Assembly: GCA_003427395.1 (NCBI GenBank)
Contig: BFEA01000510.1
Location: 283,032-346,058, forward strand
Length of the DNA stretch: 63,027 nt
From: Chara braunii
Taxonomy: Eukaryota; Streptophyta; Charophyceae; Charales; Characeae
Direction of reading: 5' to 3'
Shown here one piece after another: positions 12,000-24,504 of the stretch. The notes under the pieces were generated by a model. That model was not told the DNA's origin. It ran no database searches and was given only the letters and a program-made list of their open reading frames with translations. Both the position numbers and the translations under genes were made by a program. Positions within the stretch are counted from its first letter, which is position 1, and the number at the start of each line of letters is the position of its first letter.

Positions 12000-13900
12000 A
12001 GGACCGTATGAGACTGAGTTAAAATAATGGCAATTTGGGACAAGTACTGGCGGGACCACTTGCGGGACAAGTGCCGGCGGAACCACCGGCGGGGCAAGTG
12101 TCGGCGGGACCACCGGTAAAACAAGTGTCGAAACTAGCACGAGACAAATGGCGGGGACTTGTGATGTCCCAAGGAAAAGTTGTGGAGGACCATGAGAAAT
12201 AATATATTCAAAGCAAGGTGTGCCGTCAAGATCAAGATCTGGACGGCCAAGAATATTAACTCCATGAGTGCAAGCACTAGTGGAAGCAAACGGGAGGACC
12301 AAAAAAAAAAAAGAGAGCAAAAGAAATTGAGGAGAGAGGCATGGCAGCAATCCGAGATATCCCAGATTAACCACCTCGAAGAAAATGGAGCCTCTCTAGG
12401 CTCCATGTGAAAAAAAACTTCCGGGAGAAAGTTGGAGTAGGAGGGCCCACAATTTGGAAGAAAAGGAGGCGAAATGAGGCTCCCATGGGCATTGGGGAGC
12501 CACAGTTGCAGTCCAAAAAATAACAGACTGCACCTTGGGCATAGGAAGGGCTAAAACTAAGAGGAAGGGTCTAAAAAAGACCTCAAAAACTAGTTGACAC
12601 TTGGCATGCCAGAAAAAAAAAAAAAAAAAAAAGGCGGGAAAAGAAGACAAGAGGACTGAGAGGGAGTGAGTGAGTTGACCGTCAGTAGGGACTGACAGAA
12701 GCAGGGACAAACAAATCCGTACTGTTCGAAATGGAGAGAAAAGAAAATGAAAATAAAGAGAAAAGAAAAGAAAAAGAAAAAAAACACTAACGGTAAAAAA
12801 CGACCACTTGGGGAGATACATCCGTGACCAGATGCATCCTGGGATGTATCGGTTACAAAGTATCTTGATTTTGTTTTGATTTTGCAGAGAAAATTAAAAA
12901 AAATCAAGGCCTCGTGCTACCGAGATACAACGGATTGCATAGGGGAATGAAAACACATGTTTTAGATGCATCCGGAACCAACATTGAGCCCGAATGCACT
13001 TGGAAATTGACCATTTCTTTTTGTTTCAGTTTGGGGCAAGTTGTGGGGCAATGAGGCTAGGAAAAAAGTCATTTTGAGAGTTCGAGAAGTAACGGACTGC
13101 ATAGGGGTGCCTAGGCCAAAAGAAAAAGAGCCTTGACACACCCAAAACGCTATAAAGAGTGTCTTGGATTTGAGAAAATAGAAACGGTAAATGGTGGCTG
13201 CGAGATGGTGGATCTCGCAGCCGAAAATATTCACGACTTTTGAGGTCCATGAGAGGAAGAGGTTGGGGCTGCCAAGGACAAGGAAATCCCAAATAAAAAT
13301 GAACGTCACAGGGAACGATGTCGGGGACTAGATGGACCCAGATAAAAATAGTTGAAAATTGAAATATGCATCGGCGGGACTACCGCTGTGACTAGAAAAT
13401 AGGACTAGCATGCGGAAAATGGCGGGAACTTGAGTTGTCCCGAGGGAACCATGAGCCAGCAGAAAGGATGAACGTGCCAATCAAGTGTCGCCGTCAAAAT
13501 CAAGATCTTGATGGTGAAAAATATTAGTTACTATTGGTGCAAAACTGAATGGGCCAAGGGAGAAGATGCTAAGAGGCAAAAAGGAAGAGAAAAAGGGTGA
13601 GGGGAGGACTGCCCAGCAGTCCGAGATATCTCGGACTAGCAAGGCATAAGAAAAATAGAACCCCATGTAGAAAATAAACTGCCAAGGAAAAATCAGAGCA
13701 AAGGGGGGCTCAAAATTGAGAAAACGGATGCGAAAGGGAGCTCCCATGAGTATGGGGGCTTCATTATTGTAATTCGAGATATAACGGCCAACAGCTGGGT
13801 GTGAATCTGGCCATGAATGAAGATCTAAGGCCTAGAAAGAGAGTTTACAGCCAGCTTGACACTTGTCACGACAGAAAAAAAAAAAAAAAAAAAAAGAGAA
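12000..13900. repeat. degenerate direct duplication, offset about 1.26 kb
   Basis: Blocks recur in the same order and orientation: GTCAAGATCAAGATCT near 12225 and a close copy near 13494; a CTCCCATGGGCATTGGGG-like block near 12480 and 13740; CAGAAAA plus a long A run near 12609 and 13870. The offset stays at about 1261-1269 bp. Between the copies are further GA-rich blocks. The composition suggests a decayed retroelement body, but no protein domain is readable. Confidence 0.6.
12037..12128. repeat. about 28-bp minisatellite, 3 units
   Basis: A unit near GACAAGTGCCGGCGGAACCA repeats about three times with small changes, ending near AAACAAGTGTCG. Confidence 0.7.
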
Positions 13901-15207
13901 AAAAGAGGGGGAATCAGACAAAAAAGGAAAAAAGGGTGGAGGAGAATGTGCCGGCCAGTTGGGACTGCCACAATAGGGATTGGCAAGTCCCTACTGTGAT
14001 CTCATCCCTCCAGATTTTGTGGAGGGCAATCCGGATTGCAGAGATAAGGCCCTTGGGGCAGAATCTCAACAATATATGAATTAAGAAGGCAAAAATGAGA
14101 GAAAAGCAAAAAAATGGTTCGCCGTTTTTTTGGTGGACCATAGATCCGAGATTAGATCTTATGGAGAAGAGCATATGGCCGTTTTTTTGTGGGGCTAGCT
14201 TAAACGGCCAACTCCGGTATTAGTTGGCAAGCAAAAATGGAAAGAAACAGAAGACGGAAAAATACGAAATTGTGCATTAGGCAAAAAAAATAGAGCCAAC
14301 TGAAAAAAAAATTGAAAAAGTGAGCCTAGGGGCTCAAACTTGAAGCAAGAACCACTTGGCGGTAGCTTGGAATGTTGTTGGCCTTAGATCTCAAGGTTGA
14401 GATAGCACCGAGGCATGAGAAAATATCTTGGCCTACCCAAAATAGGGTAGAATCAGGAAAAATCGAGAAAAATGCCCATAAGGTCTTTTTTTTTTTAAGT
14501 AAGGCTGCCCCTTGGACATTAGGACTCAAGGGAACAATATTTGAAAATGAAAAGGAGGTTTGAGGACGCCCAAGGGGAAGTCTGGGTTGATACCAACCAC
14601 TCGGACTGCATGTACTTGGTTAAAACGAGGCTCAGGTGCCCCTGGAGAGACGTAGTGGTGAAAATTGGTCATGGGGGTACCTCGGTTCACTTTGAGGCAC
14701 ATGAGGAGGCCCATGGGCTGACCAGTATGTTGGTTTCAGCCTACATAAGCTGAGGGAGCAGTCAGCTACACTCACATTTGCATGAGGAGTACTCATGCTG
14801 CCCAAGTGAGCTTATGCGAACACTCTACTCACTTGGAGTGAGAGGAGGGGAACTGTTGCCAGTTTGGAAGCTTGGAGGATATTGTAGGCTAGTGGGAGTG
14901 GCCATTGGAGCTAGTGAAAGTGGTGCTGGCCCAAGGAGGTGGTCCACCATAACCCCCAGGCTATGTGAGAGAGAGAGAGAGACTTGGAGGAACCCATTTG
15001 GTCCTCCTAGAGGAGAGGACCCCATAACCTTGGTGGTGGGAGCCATAGCCAGGGAGAGACTTAAAAGAGGAGGAAGCTAAGGGCTTGAGGGAGAAGAAAG
15101 TCATAGCTGGGGCAACACATGTGCAAGGAGAGGGAGAGCTCCATCAAGACTGACCCTTCAACACCAAGAGATTAGTGGAGGTGAGTGAGAACAAGAAGGA
15201 GGTGATC
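13901..15207. other. no recognisable gene; purine-rich
   Basis: G/A-rich sequence with a few plus-strand frames (14541-14753, 14778-15080) that lack motifs. A GAGA-type purine block lies near 14970. It may be the continuation of the decayed element to the left. Confidence 0.35.
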
Positions 15208-15370
15208 CTCTTCCTCCTCTTCTTTTTCTTTTTCTTTTTCTTTTTCTTTTTCTTCCTCTTCTTCTTCTTCTTCTTCTTCTTCTTCTTTCTTCTTCTTCTT
15301 CTTCTTTCTTCTTCTTCTTCTTCTTCTTCTTCTTCTTCTTCTCCTCCCGTCTCCTCTCTCCCCACTCCCC
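15208..15370. repeat. polypyrimidine TTC / TTTTTC tract
   Basis: About 160 bp of TTTTTC units grading into TTC triplets and then CTCC. The minus strand reads as Lys/Glu/Arg runs. Such pure homopurine-homopyrimidine mirror tracts can form triplex DNA; that is general knowledge and not shown here. Confidence 0.9.
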
Positions 15371-15639
15371 TTCTCCCTCCACGACTAAAGTTTTTCAAAT
15401 ACAGGGAAATATAGGAAGTAACTCCTCCATTAATAGTGTCCCAGAGTGGCAATTTCCTTCACTCCTTGACAAATGACCACTTTGTGCCACGTTATTTCAA
15501 GCTTGAGAGTGAGTTTTACTCATTCTCACCTCACAATCTCTTTTTCTCTTCACTTGGGGGTAAATCGTTACTTCAGTATTTCACTTATGCTAGCATTTTG
15601 GTGATCCTTGATTCTTGCCTCTTGCATTGTCCATTTTCC

Positions 15640-16800
15640 TACTTTGTGATGGACCGTTTCAATCTTGATTGCTTCCATGAGTCCCATGCAATTGTTTGAG
15701 CTAGTCTCACTCACATGCATTGCTCATCTCTCACATGATGATGTTTCATTTCAATCTTGTTGGCCCAATGAGTTCATTGTACGTGTTTGAGCAAGTCTCA
15801 TTCACATGCATGACTCATTTCTCACATGATGAGGTTTCATTCCAATCTTGTAGCTTCCATGACTGACATGCATGTGCTTAAGCAAGTCTCACTCACATGC
15901 ATGACTCATCTCTCACTTGGTGATGATCCAAGTCAATCCTAGTTGCTTCCTTGACTTCATGTGTATGTGTAGTCATGTCACACTTGTGCAATTCACTCAT
16001 CTCCCACTTGGTAATGTGTCGGTTCAATCCTTATTGCTTCCTTGGCTTCATGTGTATGTGTAGTCTAGTCACACTTGTGCATTTCACTCATCTCCCACTT
16101 GGTGGTGTTCCAATTCAATCCTTGTTGTTTCCTTGACTTCATGTGTATGTGTAGTCTAGTCACACTTGTGCAGTTCACCCATCTCTCACTGGGTGATTTG
16201 CCGGTTTAATCCTTGTTGCTTCCTTGGCCTTATGTCTATGTGTAATCTAGCGCAGTTCACTCATCTCTCACTACTCTTCTTCCACTTGGTGATCTGTCGG
16301 TTCAGTCCTTGTTGCTTCCATAGCTTCATGTGTATGTATAGTCTAGTCACACTTTTGCAGTTCACTCTTTTTCCACTCGGTGATGTGCTGGTTCAATCCT
16401 TGCTGTTTCCATAGCTTCACATGTATGTGTAGTCTAGTCCCACTTTTGCAATTCACTCTTCTTCTACTTGGTGATATGCCGGTTCAGTCATTGTTGCTTC
16501 CATAGGTTCATGTGTATGTATAGTCTAGTCACACTTGTGCAGTTCACTCTTCACTTGGTGATGTGCCGGTTCAATCCTTGCTGTTCCCGTAGCTTCACAT
16601 GTATGTGTAGTCTAGTCACACTTGTCCAGTTCACTCTTCTTCCACTTGGTGATGTGCCGGTTCAGTCCTTGTTGCTACCATAGCTTCATATGTATGTGTA
16701 GTCTTGTGACACTTGTGCAGTTCACCCATCTTCCACTTGGTGATGTGCCGGTTCAGTCCTTGTTGCTGCCATAGCTTCACATGTATGTGTCGTTTGCATA
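15640..16800. repeat. minisatellite of about 91-bp units, roughly 11-12 copies
   Basis: Diverged tandem units carry the order CACTTGGTGATGTGCCGGTT, then a CAATCCTTGTTGCTTCC-like block, then TAGCTTCATGTGTATGTGTAG, then CTAGTCACACTTGTGCAGTT. Units at the left end (15640-15930) are more diverged and use CACATGATGATG in place of CACTTGGTGATG. Open frames at 15951-16136, 16166-16414 and 16468-16683 are just the repeat translated, giving a recurring CRFNPCCF-like peptide. I do not think it is a gene. Confidence 0.85.
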
Positions 16801-17699
16801 ACCGTGGACATGTGTTGTGTTAAAGATCCCCGAATGTGATGATTGTTCCACACTTCGTAATATCCCGGTCCGTCCATGAATATTCCCCCTTGCTGCATAA
16901 GTATGATAGGCGCTACGTTTGCAGCAGTTCACCTCCCCCATACTCTATTGAAACCCGTTTTTGCCCCCCCGTGCTCTAATTGAACGCGGCGAAAGGGAGG
17001 TAGGCAGGTGACTGTTACTACAGCTGCTGTTGCTGCTACTAAGGAAGAGTCCGCTGCTGTTGTTGTTGATACCTAACCAAACCAGGCTGTTGCTGCTGCT
17101 GAGAACCGTTACTTGGTCCCTCGGAGCACAAGCCGGTCCGAAAAAGGCTAAGCCGCTAGTACGTCCCGGGGGCACCGGTAGCCAACTCCGCTCAAATAGG
17201 GGTATGAGGGCTGTGACTTCAGAGACCCCATATCATAGGCTGAGATCAATGGTCTGCACAATCTGCAGGACATCTTAGTCCATTTGCCTATAAAAACGGA
17301 AAATGGAATTCCCCGAAATGTTATTCTAGAGCCTCGGGTGATGCCCGAAAAATGCAAGTAGGGGCAAACGGCAACGGAATCCAACCAAACTTTATGGGGG
17401 TCTCCCATAAAGTATAGGGCCCACCGAGTGACATGGGCATCTGACACCGGTTGGGCCACCAAATGCAGGACACTATTTTTTTGGCTCTCTCGCCTCTAGG
17501 AAAATCGACAAAATTTTGCAAAAGGTGTATTTTCTGCAAAATCTGTGTTTTATGCAGAACCTGTATATTCTACAAAATATGTGTCTTCTGTATCTGTACA
17601 AGACTGGTTGCTGTAGGACTCGATTTTCTGATGATCTGGACCCCGGGGTAACTCTAGGAAGGCGGAGCCCACACTTGGGGAAGTAGGAGTACCAGGTCA
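16801..17699. other. no recognisable gene
   Basis: Contains a short CTG/TTG-rich patch at about 17020-17105 and otherwise unique sequence. The minus-strand frames are short and motif-free. Confidence 0.35.
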
Positions 17700-18295
17700 T
17701 CTTCGCACCATCTCCGTCTCCATCGCCCATCCAGCATAGCCAACCACCTCACTTCATCTTCCACCCCTCACCTCCCTCATCCATCCACCATAGCCATCCA
17801 CCGCACTTCATCTTCCTCCTCCTTCTCCATCATCCATCCATCATAGTCAGCCGCCTCACATCACCTCCCACTTCCATCTTCTTCATCCATCCACCATAGC
17901 CGTCCACCTCACTTCATCTTCCTCATCCATCTCCATCATCCATCCACCATAGCCGACCACCTCGCTTCATCTTCCTCCTCCATCTCCATCATCCATCCAC
18001 CATAGCCAACCACCTCGCCTTCTTCATCCATCCACCATAGCCAACCACCTCGCCTTCTTCATCCATCCACCATAGTCAAACTCCTGACTTCATCTTCCTC
18101 CTCCATCTCCATCATCTTCCTCCGCCATCTCCATCATCCATCCACCATAGCCAGCCACCTCACATCACCTCCCACCTCCATCTTCTTCATCCATCCATCA
18201 TAGTCATCCGCCTCACTTCATCTTCCTCCTCCATATCCTTCATCCATCCACCATAGCCAACCTCCTCGCTTTCATTTTCCTCCTCCATCTTCTTG
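17700..18295. repeat. pyrimidine-rich minisatellite around CCATCCACCATAGCC
   Basis: The core CATCCATCCACCATAGCC recurs about eleven times at uneven spacing of 33-77 bp, alternating with CTTCATCTTCCTCCTCCATC blocks. This is a higher-order mix of two short units, with no coding potential. Confidence 0.85.
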
Positions 18296-18398
18296 GTCAG
18301 ACCACGCCTTGGTTAAAGGATTGGGGTATGGTGACGCATAAAAGGGAAGGTTTCATGTAGGACGGTAGGTCAAGTAGGGGTAAAACTTGATTAGGATT

Positions 18399-18403
<5 letters not shown>

Positions 18404-18487
<84 letters not shown>
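18404..18487. repeat. (TC)n microsatellite, about 84 bp
   Basis: Uninterrupted TC dinucleotides, in the same strand orientation as the tracts at 1.1 kb and at the right end of the window. Confidence 0.95.
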
Positions 18488-18492
<5 letters not shown>

Positions 18493-19179
18493 CTCTATTC
18501 CCTCCTCCTATCTCTTCCCCGGTTTCAAAAGTCATATCACCTACCCTCCCACTCCGTAAGTCTGACTATTGCCTTCCTCCCCCCTTCCTTCTTGGCATGT
18601 GACTAACCCTTCCCTTGCTCCCTGTTACATTGCCAGGGGATGAACGGTAAAAGAAAGTTGACCTCACTTGGTGGAGAAAGAGGGCAAGGGGAGGACTGTC
18701 GGCCCCTTGTACCACAAAAAAGGAAAAAGAAGGGGGAACACTTAAGCCACCAGTNCCCCCGCCGGCCTAAAATGGACTTTCCTGGCCTTATCGACCGGGT
18801 TCTTAGGGGGGGCGGCAACCGACAGACACAGGCAGGTCTGGTCCAAAAATTTTCAAGCGCGAACTTTGACGATTTTTCCTGCTTAGAAATATTGGCAAAC
18901 AAATCTGAAAATTTGATATCCTGTAGATTAGGTCGTGATCTTTCCAAGAAAGAAAATAAAAATAAAAAATAAAAAATAAACGGTGAAGTAAATGTCGCGC
19001 CGTTTCGCCACATTTTCCATTTTTGCTACTCTACCATGTATGGACCAAGGGGAAACGTAACCCAACTTTCGCTATTTTTTGCGATCAGCAGAATGACCCA
19101 ACAACTCTAAAAATTGGAGGGTTCGTAGAGTTTGTCGTGATCTTTACAGAAAATAAAAAATAAAAAAAATCAATTGGAC
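18488..19179. other. no recognisable gene
   Basis: Contains one ambiguous base (18755) and A-rich AAATAAA runs near 18955-18980 and 19150-19168 of the kind left by poly(A)-tailed insertions. The overlapping frames at 18603-19013 have no motifs. Confidence 0.35.
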
Positions 19180-19500
19180 TGCGGCCTAGCCCAGTTTGTT
19201 AGGCACGCAAGTGACATTCAGGAGGTTGTGGGTTCAAGCCCCATGACCGCATGCGGTGCAATTAGTGCCAACGAACTGGGATAGTCCTCTGGATATTCCT
19301 GATCGGTATAGTGGAATCTATGACCAACATGTGTGTCAGTGCGAGCGCGAGTGGGTTGCGTGTGGTGTGTGGGAGAGTATTGGTCATAGCTACTGATGCT
19401 ATTAGATGAGCGGGTGGGGGACGATGAGAAAGGGAGGTGCAACTATGGGCAGGTCTCGGTCTTTGTGTTAGCCAGACCCCCACTAGCGGCCCCAACCCTA
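19180..19500 (+). mobile_element. SINE-like element with tRNA-derived head
   Basis: An internal RNA polymerase III promoter is visible: A box TAGCCCAGTTTG at 19187-19198 and B box GGTTCAAGCCC at 19231-19241, 44 bp apart as in a tRNA. The head does not fold as a complete tRNA, since the acceptor arm is not preserved. The 3' limit is a guess, near the end of the block before CCCTAAACATTAGGGG. Confidence 0.6.
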
Positions 19501-22052
19501 TACCCTAAACATTAGGGGCAAGGGGCAACATGAAATCTCCCCTTCACAGTGAGAGGAAACTATGCTTGCAGGGGTCTCCTGTATATAGCCTTAGGAGTAG
19601 GTAGTGAAAGGCGAAAACAAAAGTTGAGAGAAAAAAAAAGAATTAAAGAAAATTGTGGGGGTAATTCGACTTTTGCCACTCTGCCAGTTCCCCCCACTGT
19701 GCTACCGGTAGTCCTCATGAACTTGTGCTACTGGTTCCCCCTAATTTATGACGGCGGGGGTAGTGGTGGTTTAAGAGCGGTGAACGCAAAACGCTGTGAG
19801 ATCGGGAGTGGACTAGTCCAAAGAGGACTAAAGAAAGAGATTGTTGATTAAAAGAGAGGTCAGTTGATTCAACCAGAACCCCGACTGTATGACTAAGAGA
19901 AGAGGATGGATTGGTTGAGCAAAGGAAAGGAAATGAAAGGAATCCAAGGATAAAGAACGAGAGTTAGGCATGCGGGAAGGGTGATGTGTCGACCCCAAAT
20001 CGGGGATTGTATTGATCTTTGCATCTCGTTCGATTGTGCAGTTGAGTGACCTTGGGACGCCTTGAGCTGGATTGGGGCCAGTAAGTGCCGACAAGGGAAA
20101 AGGGAAGGGATAGCCAAAGGCTAAGAGGCTGATTGACCCAAACCCTGCTTATGGATGATAACTCGTGCATCTTGAATGGGGGATGAGAATAAGAGAGAAG
20201 TGAAGCTTGAATGGTTGAAGTATGATCTAACCATTTGAATGTGGATGAAACCCCGAAAAGACTAAGAAGTACTGATGAAAGTTGTGAACTTTATGTATGA
20301 AATGCTAAAGGGTGTAGACCAAATAAAGGGTAAGGTTGGGTGACGTCGCCCCGATGAAGTCATAAGACCATGGCGCTAGGAAAATGATGCGTAGCCCAAG
20401 GATGACGCTTCGCCTACGCGCAATGGAAGAAAATATTCAATAAAACCCTTGGACTGCCTGAGTATTGGAAATAGCAATTGCCTGCAAACACAACTGAGCA
20501 TCAAGAAATTTGTGCCTGCGAAAGTTTAGCGAGACTACTACCCTGCGCGAGGGATGAACTACATCCCCAATGCCAAAGCTCTCTCGCTTGATGGTCCACC
20601 CCCATCCATCTCAAAGCACTAGGTGGGGGTGACCCTGTGACGAATGACCCACGCCCTGAGCACGAGAGTGGGCGGGCCGAGCCAATTGGGACCCGTAGTG
20701 GGGTCAACGCAGACTCGAAAGTTCAACGGGGTTTGACCCTACAAAAATGGTGGAGGTGATGGACAGAGGGTTAAACTGATCGTTGCTATCCCAGAGGGGG
20801 CCCCCGACTCATGAACGTGTATACAACCAAAGAAAAGAAAATGCAAACTTGAGAATGCTTTTCCCTTTGAGAGAATCAGACTTGAGAGTGGTTGGCCGCA
20901 ACTTGGGCGCATGGCGTGGCCAGACCTGTAGGTATAACATGCTTGATCGCACACTTGATCATCTCGCCCCCCTTTGGAGTGACTCTAACCCCCCTTCTTC
21001 CGGTCCTAGCGTTTGCTAGTCCGAGGAAGCATGTGGCAAGTCGTAGGTCGACCCTTCCTCTTCGTGTGAAAGAAGGGCTCCGGTTACCTGGCGGGCAGTT
21101 GGGGCTTCGACTTCGACTGGGGTCCAATGAAAAAATCCCGTGGCGATGTGATCCGACCGACTGGGTGCTCTTTTCCTTACTTCTTCTGGCCCAGCGAGCC
21201 CGTGCACAAAACACTTGAGATGATTGAAGGAACCAATACGGACACAACGATAATCGAGAAAGGAACAATCCTGTCCTATGAAGCGATAAACGAAAGAAGA
21301 GAGTGAGAATGAAGGGAGTTGCTAGACTCCAAGGAAAACTAACTCACCCTTGAAGATGCTCACGAGAAGAAACCAGCCACTATGTATGGATAATGGGGGG
21401 AGTGACACGCACAGTCCTGAGAGATACGCTGGATGCACCAAGGGAAAGACACTTGTATTATGTGTGTCCCACTTGAGACTTGTGAATTGCTTGAGAGAAA
21501 TTGAGCGTCCTGCCTGCAGAAAGGAAGGAAGAGGGTCTGAACCAGCTGGGCCGGGCTGCGAAACGTCCTTCCTTTGAAGTCTCACTTTGTCTTATGTGTA
21601 GGACGTTGGTCCACCGGCCTATTGGCAAGCATTGGTCTCGTCGGTTGATTAGTAATGCTCTCTCTAGGGCGGACCAAGCATGGTTCGATACCTTTCCCGG
21701 CGGGATGCGAAAGGTCTCCTTGGTCGGGGCGGCTGCTTGTCAGCAGACGGAGGAAAGGTTACTGCATGTGGGGCAAGGAGGGCGCCTTGGGGATGATTAG
21801 TAGCTTCCCAAGGTACGGCGTGAGCAAGACAAACTCCTAACGGACCAATTAAAGTGAATGCTTGGACGACTAACCTTTGCTCCTACCAAGGTGCGCGAGG
21901 TGGTTCCCGGTACCAACAGGGGTGTACAAGGGCGGCAAAAAGGGATGGGGTACTCTGGGGAAATGGAGAGGGGTGATACCCTGTGCCAGAAGTTAGTTCG
22001 TACATGCTTAAACGTGTTGGGACACGTTGACATAAGTTCGATAAACACTGAG
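19501..22052. other. no recognisable gene
   Basis: About 2.5 kb of moderately GC-rich sequence, with many short frames on both strands (for example 20876-21268 minus and 21501-21800 plus) that overlap one another and carry no domain. It could be a decayed element interior. I see no LTR ends or coding motifs. Confidence 0.35.
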
Positions 22053-22140
22053 AAACTGATTACAAAGTACAAATAAACACACCAACTGATTACAGAGTAC
22101 AAATAAACACACCAACTGATTACAAAATACAAATAAATAA
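22053..22140. repeat. 30-bp tandem repeat, 3 units
   Basis: Three near-identical copies of an ACTGATTACAAAGTACAAAT unit plus ~10 bp start near 22055, 22085 and 22115. Confidence 0.85.
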
Positions 22141-22783
22141 ATTTTCAACACAAGAAAACATGACATGTACATATGTAAGGATATAGTAAAGCCATATCAA
22201 CTCACGGTAAACATTGAAAAACATAACTTTTTGCCTTGCATTTTTTCTGTTGAGGTACCACGCTCGCGACGGTTGAGTTGCGTTTGAGGTATGAGATAAA
22301 ACTCTACCGATGGTAACAGTGGAGAGACCAGTTTGGAATGAGGCCGGTAAGGAGATGACCGCGCCCGTGTGTATTATTGCCTGCATTTTTTGTATTTGTA
22401 ATCCCCCTTTGTAAAGCTGATTGAGATATGAGTTGTTGGGCAAGGGCCAAGATTCTAGTCTACTCCTACCTGCCGCCTAAGTCCACTCGAGTGAGTGAAG
22501 ACTTTGCGGGAAAGAGATAAAAGTCAACTTTGAAAGGAACCAAGAAAATGAGTTTGGGTAAAGGGGATCGTTCAAGGGTATCAAAGAAGGATAAAGCCTA
22601 GGAAGGAGGAGGTAGATTATGCTAGACCTTGATGAGGGGTTTGAAAATATTATCGTCTTAGATATAGGCTGATCGGACCCGAGGACTGGGGTCGGCGCTT
22701 GATTATGAACAAAACAGGGATCGGGTGTTGAGACCAAGATTGCGTGGTGACTATCGTCTCCAATCTATTTCAGCGGACTGAAA

Positions 22784-23553
22784 ATGCTAATAGATGTGAA
22801 GGACGGGGTATCCGTCGTTCCACCAAAAGAAGGAGCCTGGACAGATCTAGAGCCAGCATACCAGACCGTGATGTTGGGTGAAGGGGACGCCTTCCTTTGC
22901 ATAGAAACATTTTGGACCAGGTCAACCTAACCTGGCTAACGCCAAGCCTGGCAGATTTGAAATTTTTGGGGATTGTGGAAACCCGGGGATGAATTTTCTT
23001 CTCCAAGGAAGGAGAAAATGCAATAGATGTGGACTTGGTATTAGGGGTATTCCCGTCCAAATTGTTTAGGCGGGTGGAACGGGAAGTAGTGTGCGCAACA
23101 TGTCAGCGAGAAAAGATGGAAATAGACAAGGTAGATGTGCGGGTGAAACTCGGAGATAGAGGGAATGTAAAACAACCACTCAGGACGATGAGGCGCATCG
23201 TGCCTCCGTTCTTGGTGGACGTGGTCTTCGAGACCTAGAGTAGGCTGGTGCGGATATGTCTCTCAATGACAAACCTTGGGCTGTACCAAAGCAACCGACA
23301 TGACTTATTCCGTCCATCGGTCGAAATGGGGCCCTTCAAAGGGAATTGGGTGAGAGAACTAGCTGAGATACTAAACTGTCTCAACACGGATGACGTGTTT
23401 TTTCCGAGCCCTGTCCATAGGAAGATAATTTACAGGAACGTAGCTATAGGGGAGACATTTCTAGATGGGCTAAATGATCTATCGTATGACAAAAAAGACG
23501 ACCTCACCGATGAGGAGGAAGATGATGCGATTACAGACATGGATTTTTTATGA
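22784..23553 (+). pseudogene. unrecognised broken coding remnant with acidic tail
   Basis: A protein-like segment starts at ATG 22784 (about 45 codons in a second frame). From about 23005 another frame runs to 23553 with one internal TAG at 23236-23238. It includes a CATC pair, RRIVPPFLVDVVFET, then a segment with WVRELAEILNCLN and a C-terminal acidic run (DLTDEEEDDA). The composition is convincingly protein-like, unlike the noise around it. The acidic C-terminus would suit a helical structural or gag-like protein, but I do not recognise the family. The right end abuts the LTR-like repeat at 23592. Confidence 0.4.
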
Positions 23554-23591
23554 ATGGGTTCATAGGCAGGAATGATACGGGTGGTCAGCGC

Positions 23592-24330
23592 TGTCGGTGT
23601 GAATACCCTTACAAGGGTATCCGCCCTGGTTTCTGCATGCGATAGAAAATGGTTTTGGCTTAAAGTCAAGTATACCGCGCTAGGCGCGGCTGTGTCTCTG
23701 ATTGCGTTGACTAGATGGTTGACTAGAGTAAAGAGTGCGTGGGCGCGGAGGTTTAAGACGTGCGTGATTCATCCCTTGAGGTTGATTACGAAACCGGCGC
23801 GGGCGCCATGCTGTCTATTTTTACTTTTACCTTTAAGTTTTTATTTTTGGTTACTCTTGATTAAACCAGGATCTAGGGGATATTTTCTTTCGATGGCTAC
23901 GTTTGACCAAGTCGAGCGCGTGTGCGGAGGGCGACCCCGGCGACGGCATCGGCAACGACAGCGCGACTTCGTGCGGTGCGCGCAGGGCAAGTATGGCACG
24001 GTATAAGCAAGTCGGCACCGACACTGGGAGCCGCGCAGCCGGTTTGTTGGCCCAAAGCGCCGCACCGCACTGCCCTGTATGGTACTCTGCGGGCGCTGGT
24101 CTCAGGCTTGGGCTTAGCCCTATAGGTTATGGCATTGGGCTGATATTACGAAGGTTTGGGGATCGAGGCCAGCGGGCGTCGGCGCAGCAGCAGCAGAGCA
24201 GCGAGGAGCGAGACCTGAGGGGTGGAGGGCCCGGAAGGGCTATCCCCCTCGGTTTTGTTAGTAGGTGCAGCGGCGGGCACGATCTACGGGGTCCCCCTTT
24301 TTCCCGTGTTGTTTGCTTATTAAACAAAAC
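23592..24330 (+). mobile_element. LTR-like repeat, copy B (probably solo)
   Basis: Starts TGTCGGTGTGAATACC and contains a near-palindromic block pairing GAATACCC with GGGTATCC right at the terminus. It is co-linear with copy A (9060-9696, opposite strand). A GC-rich central part around 23925-24010 is expanded relative to copy A. No coding motifs were found. Confidence 0.6.
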
Positions 24331-24504
24331 AATTTTATGTACCTCTTGTGGGTTTGTTTCAAGCCTTTTTACTCGCGTCCCGCTTTAGGGCGTGATACCG
24401 GGGTTGATATGGGGTCACGTGGGGTGGATTGTACTCGAAGGATTGCTTGAAGGGCAATCACAAACGGTTTATGCGGCGGCATCGCGGTGCCGAGGGTGTG
24501 GCAG

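Noticed and set aside
15144-15452. Lys/Glu-rich frame of about 100 codons
   Set aside because: Direct translation of the TTC tract.
19485-19520. Telomere-like CCCTAAAC
   Set aside because: Single occurrence without tandem array.
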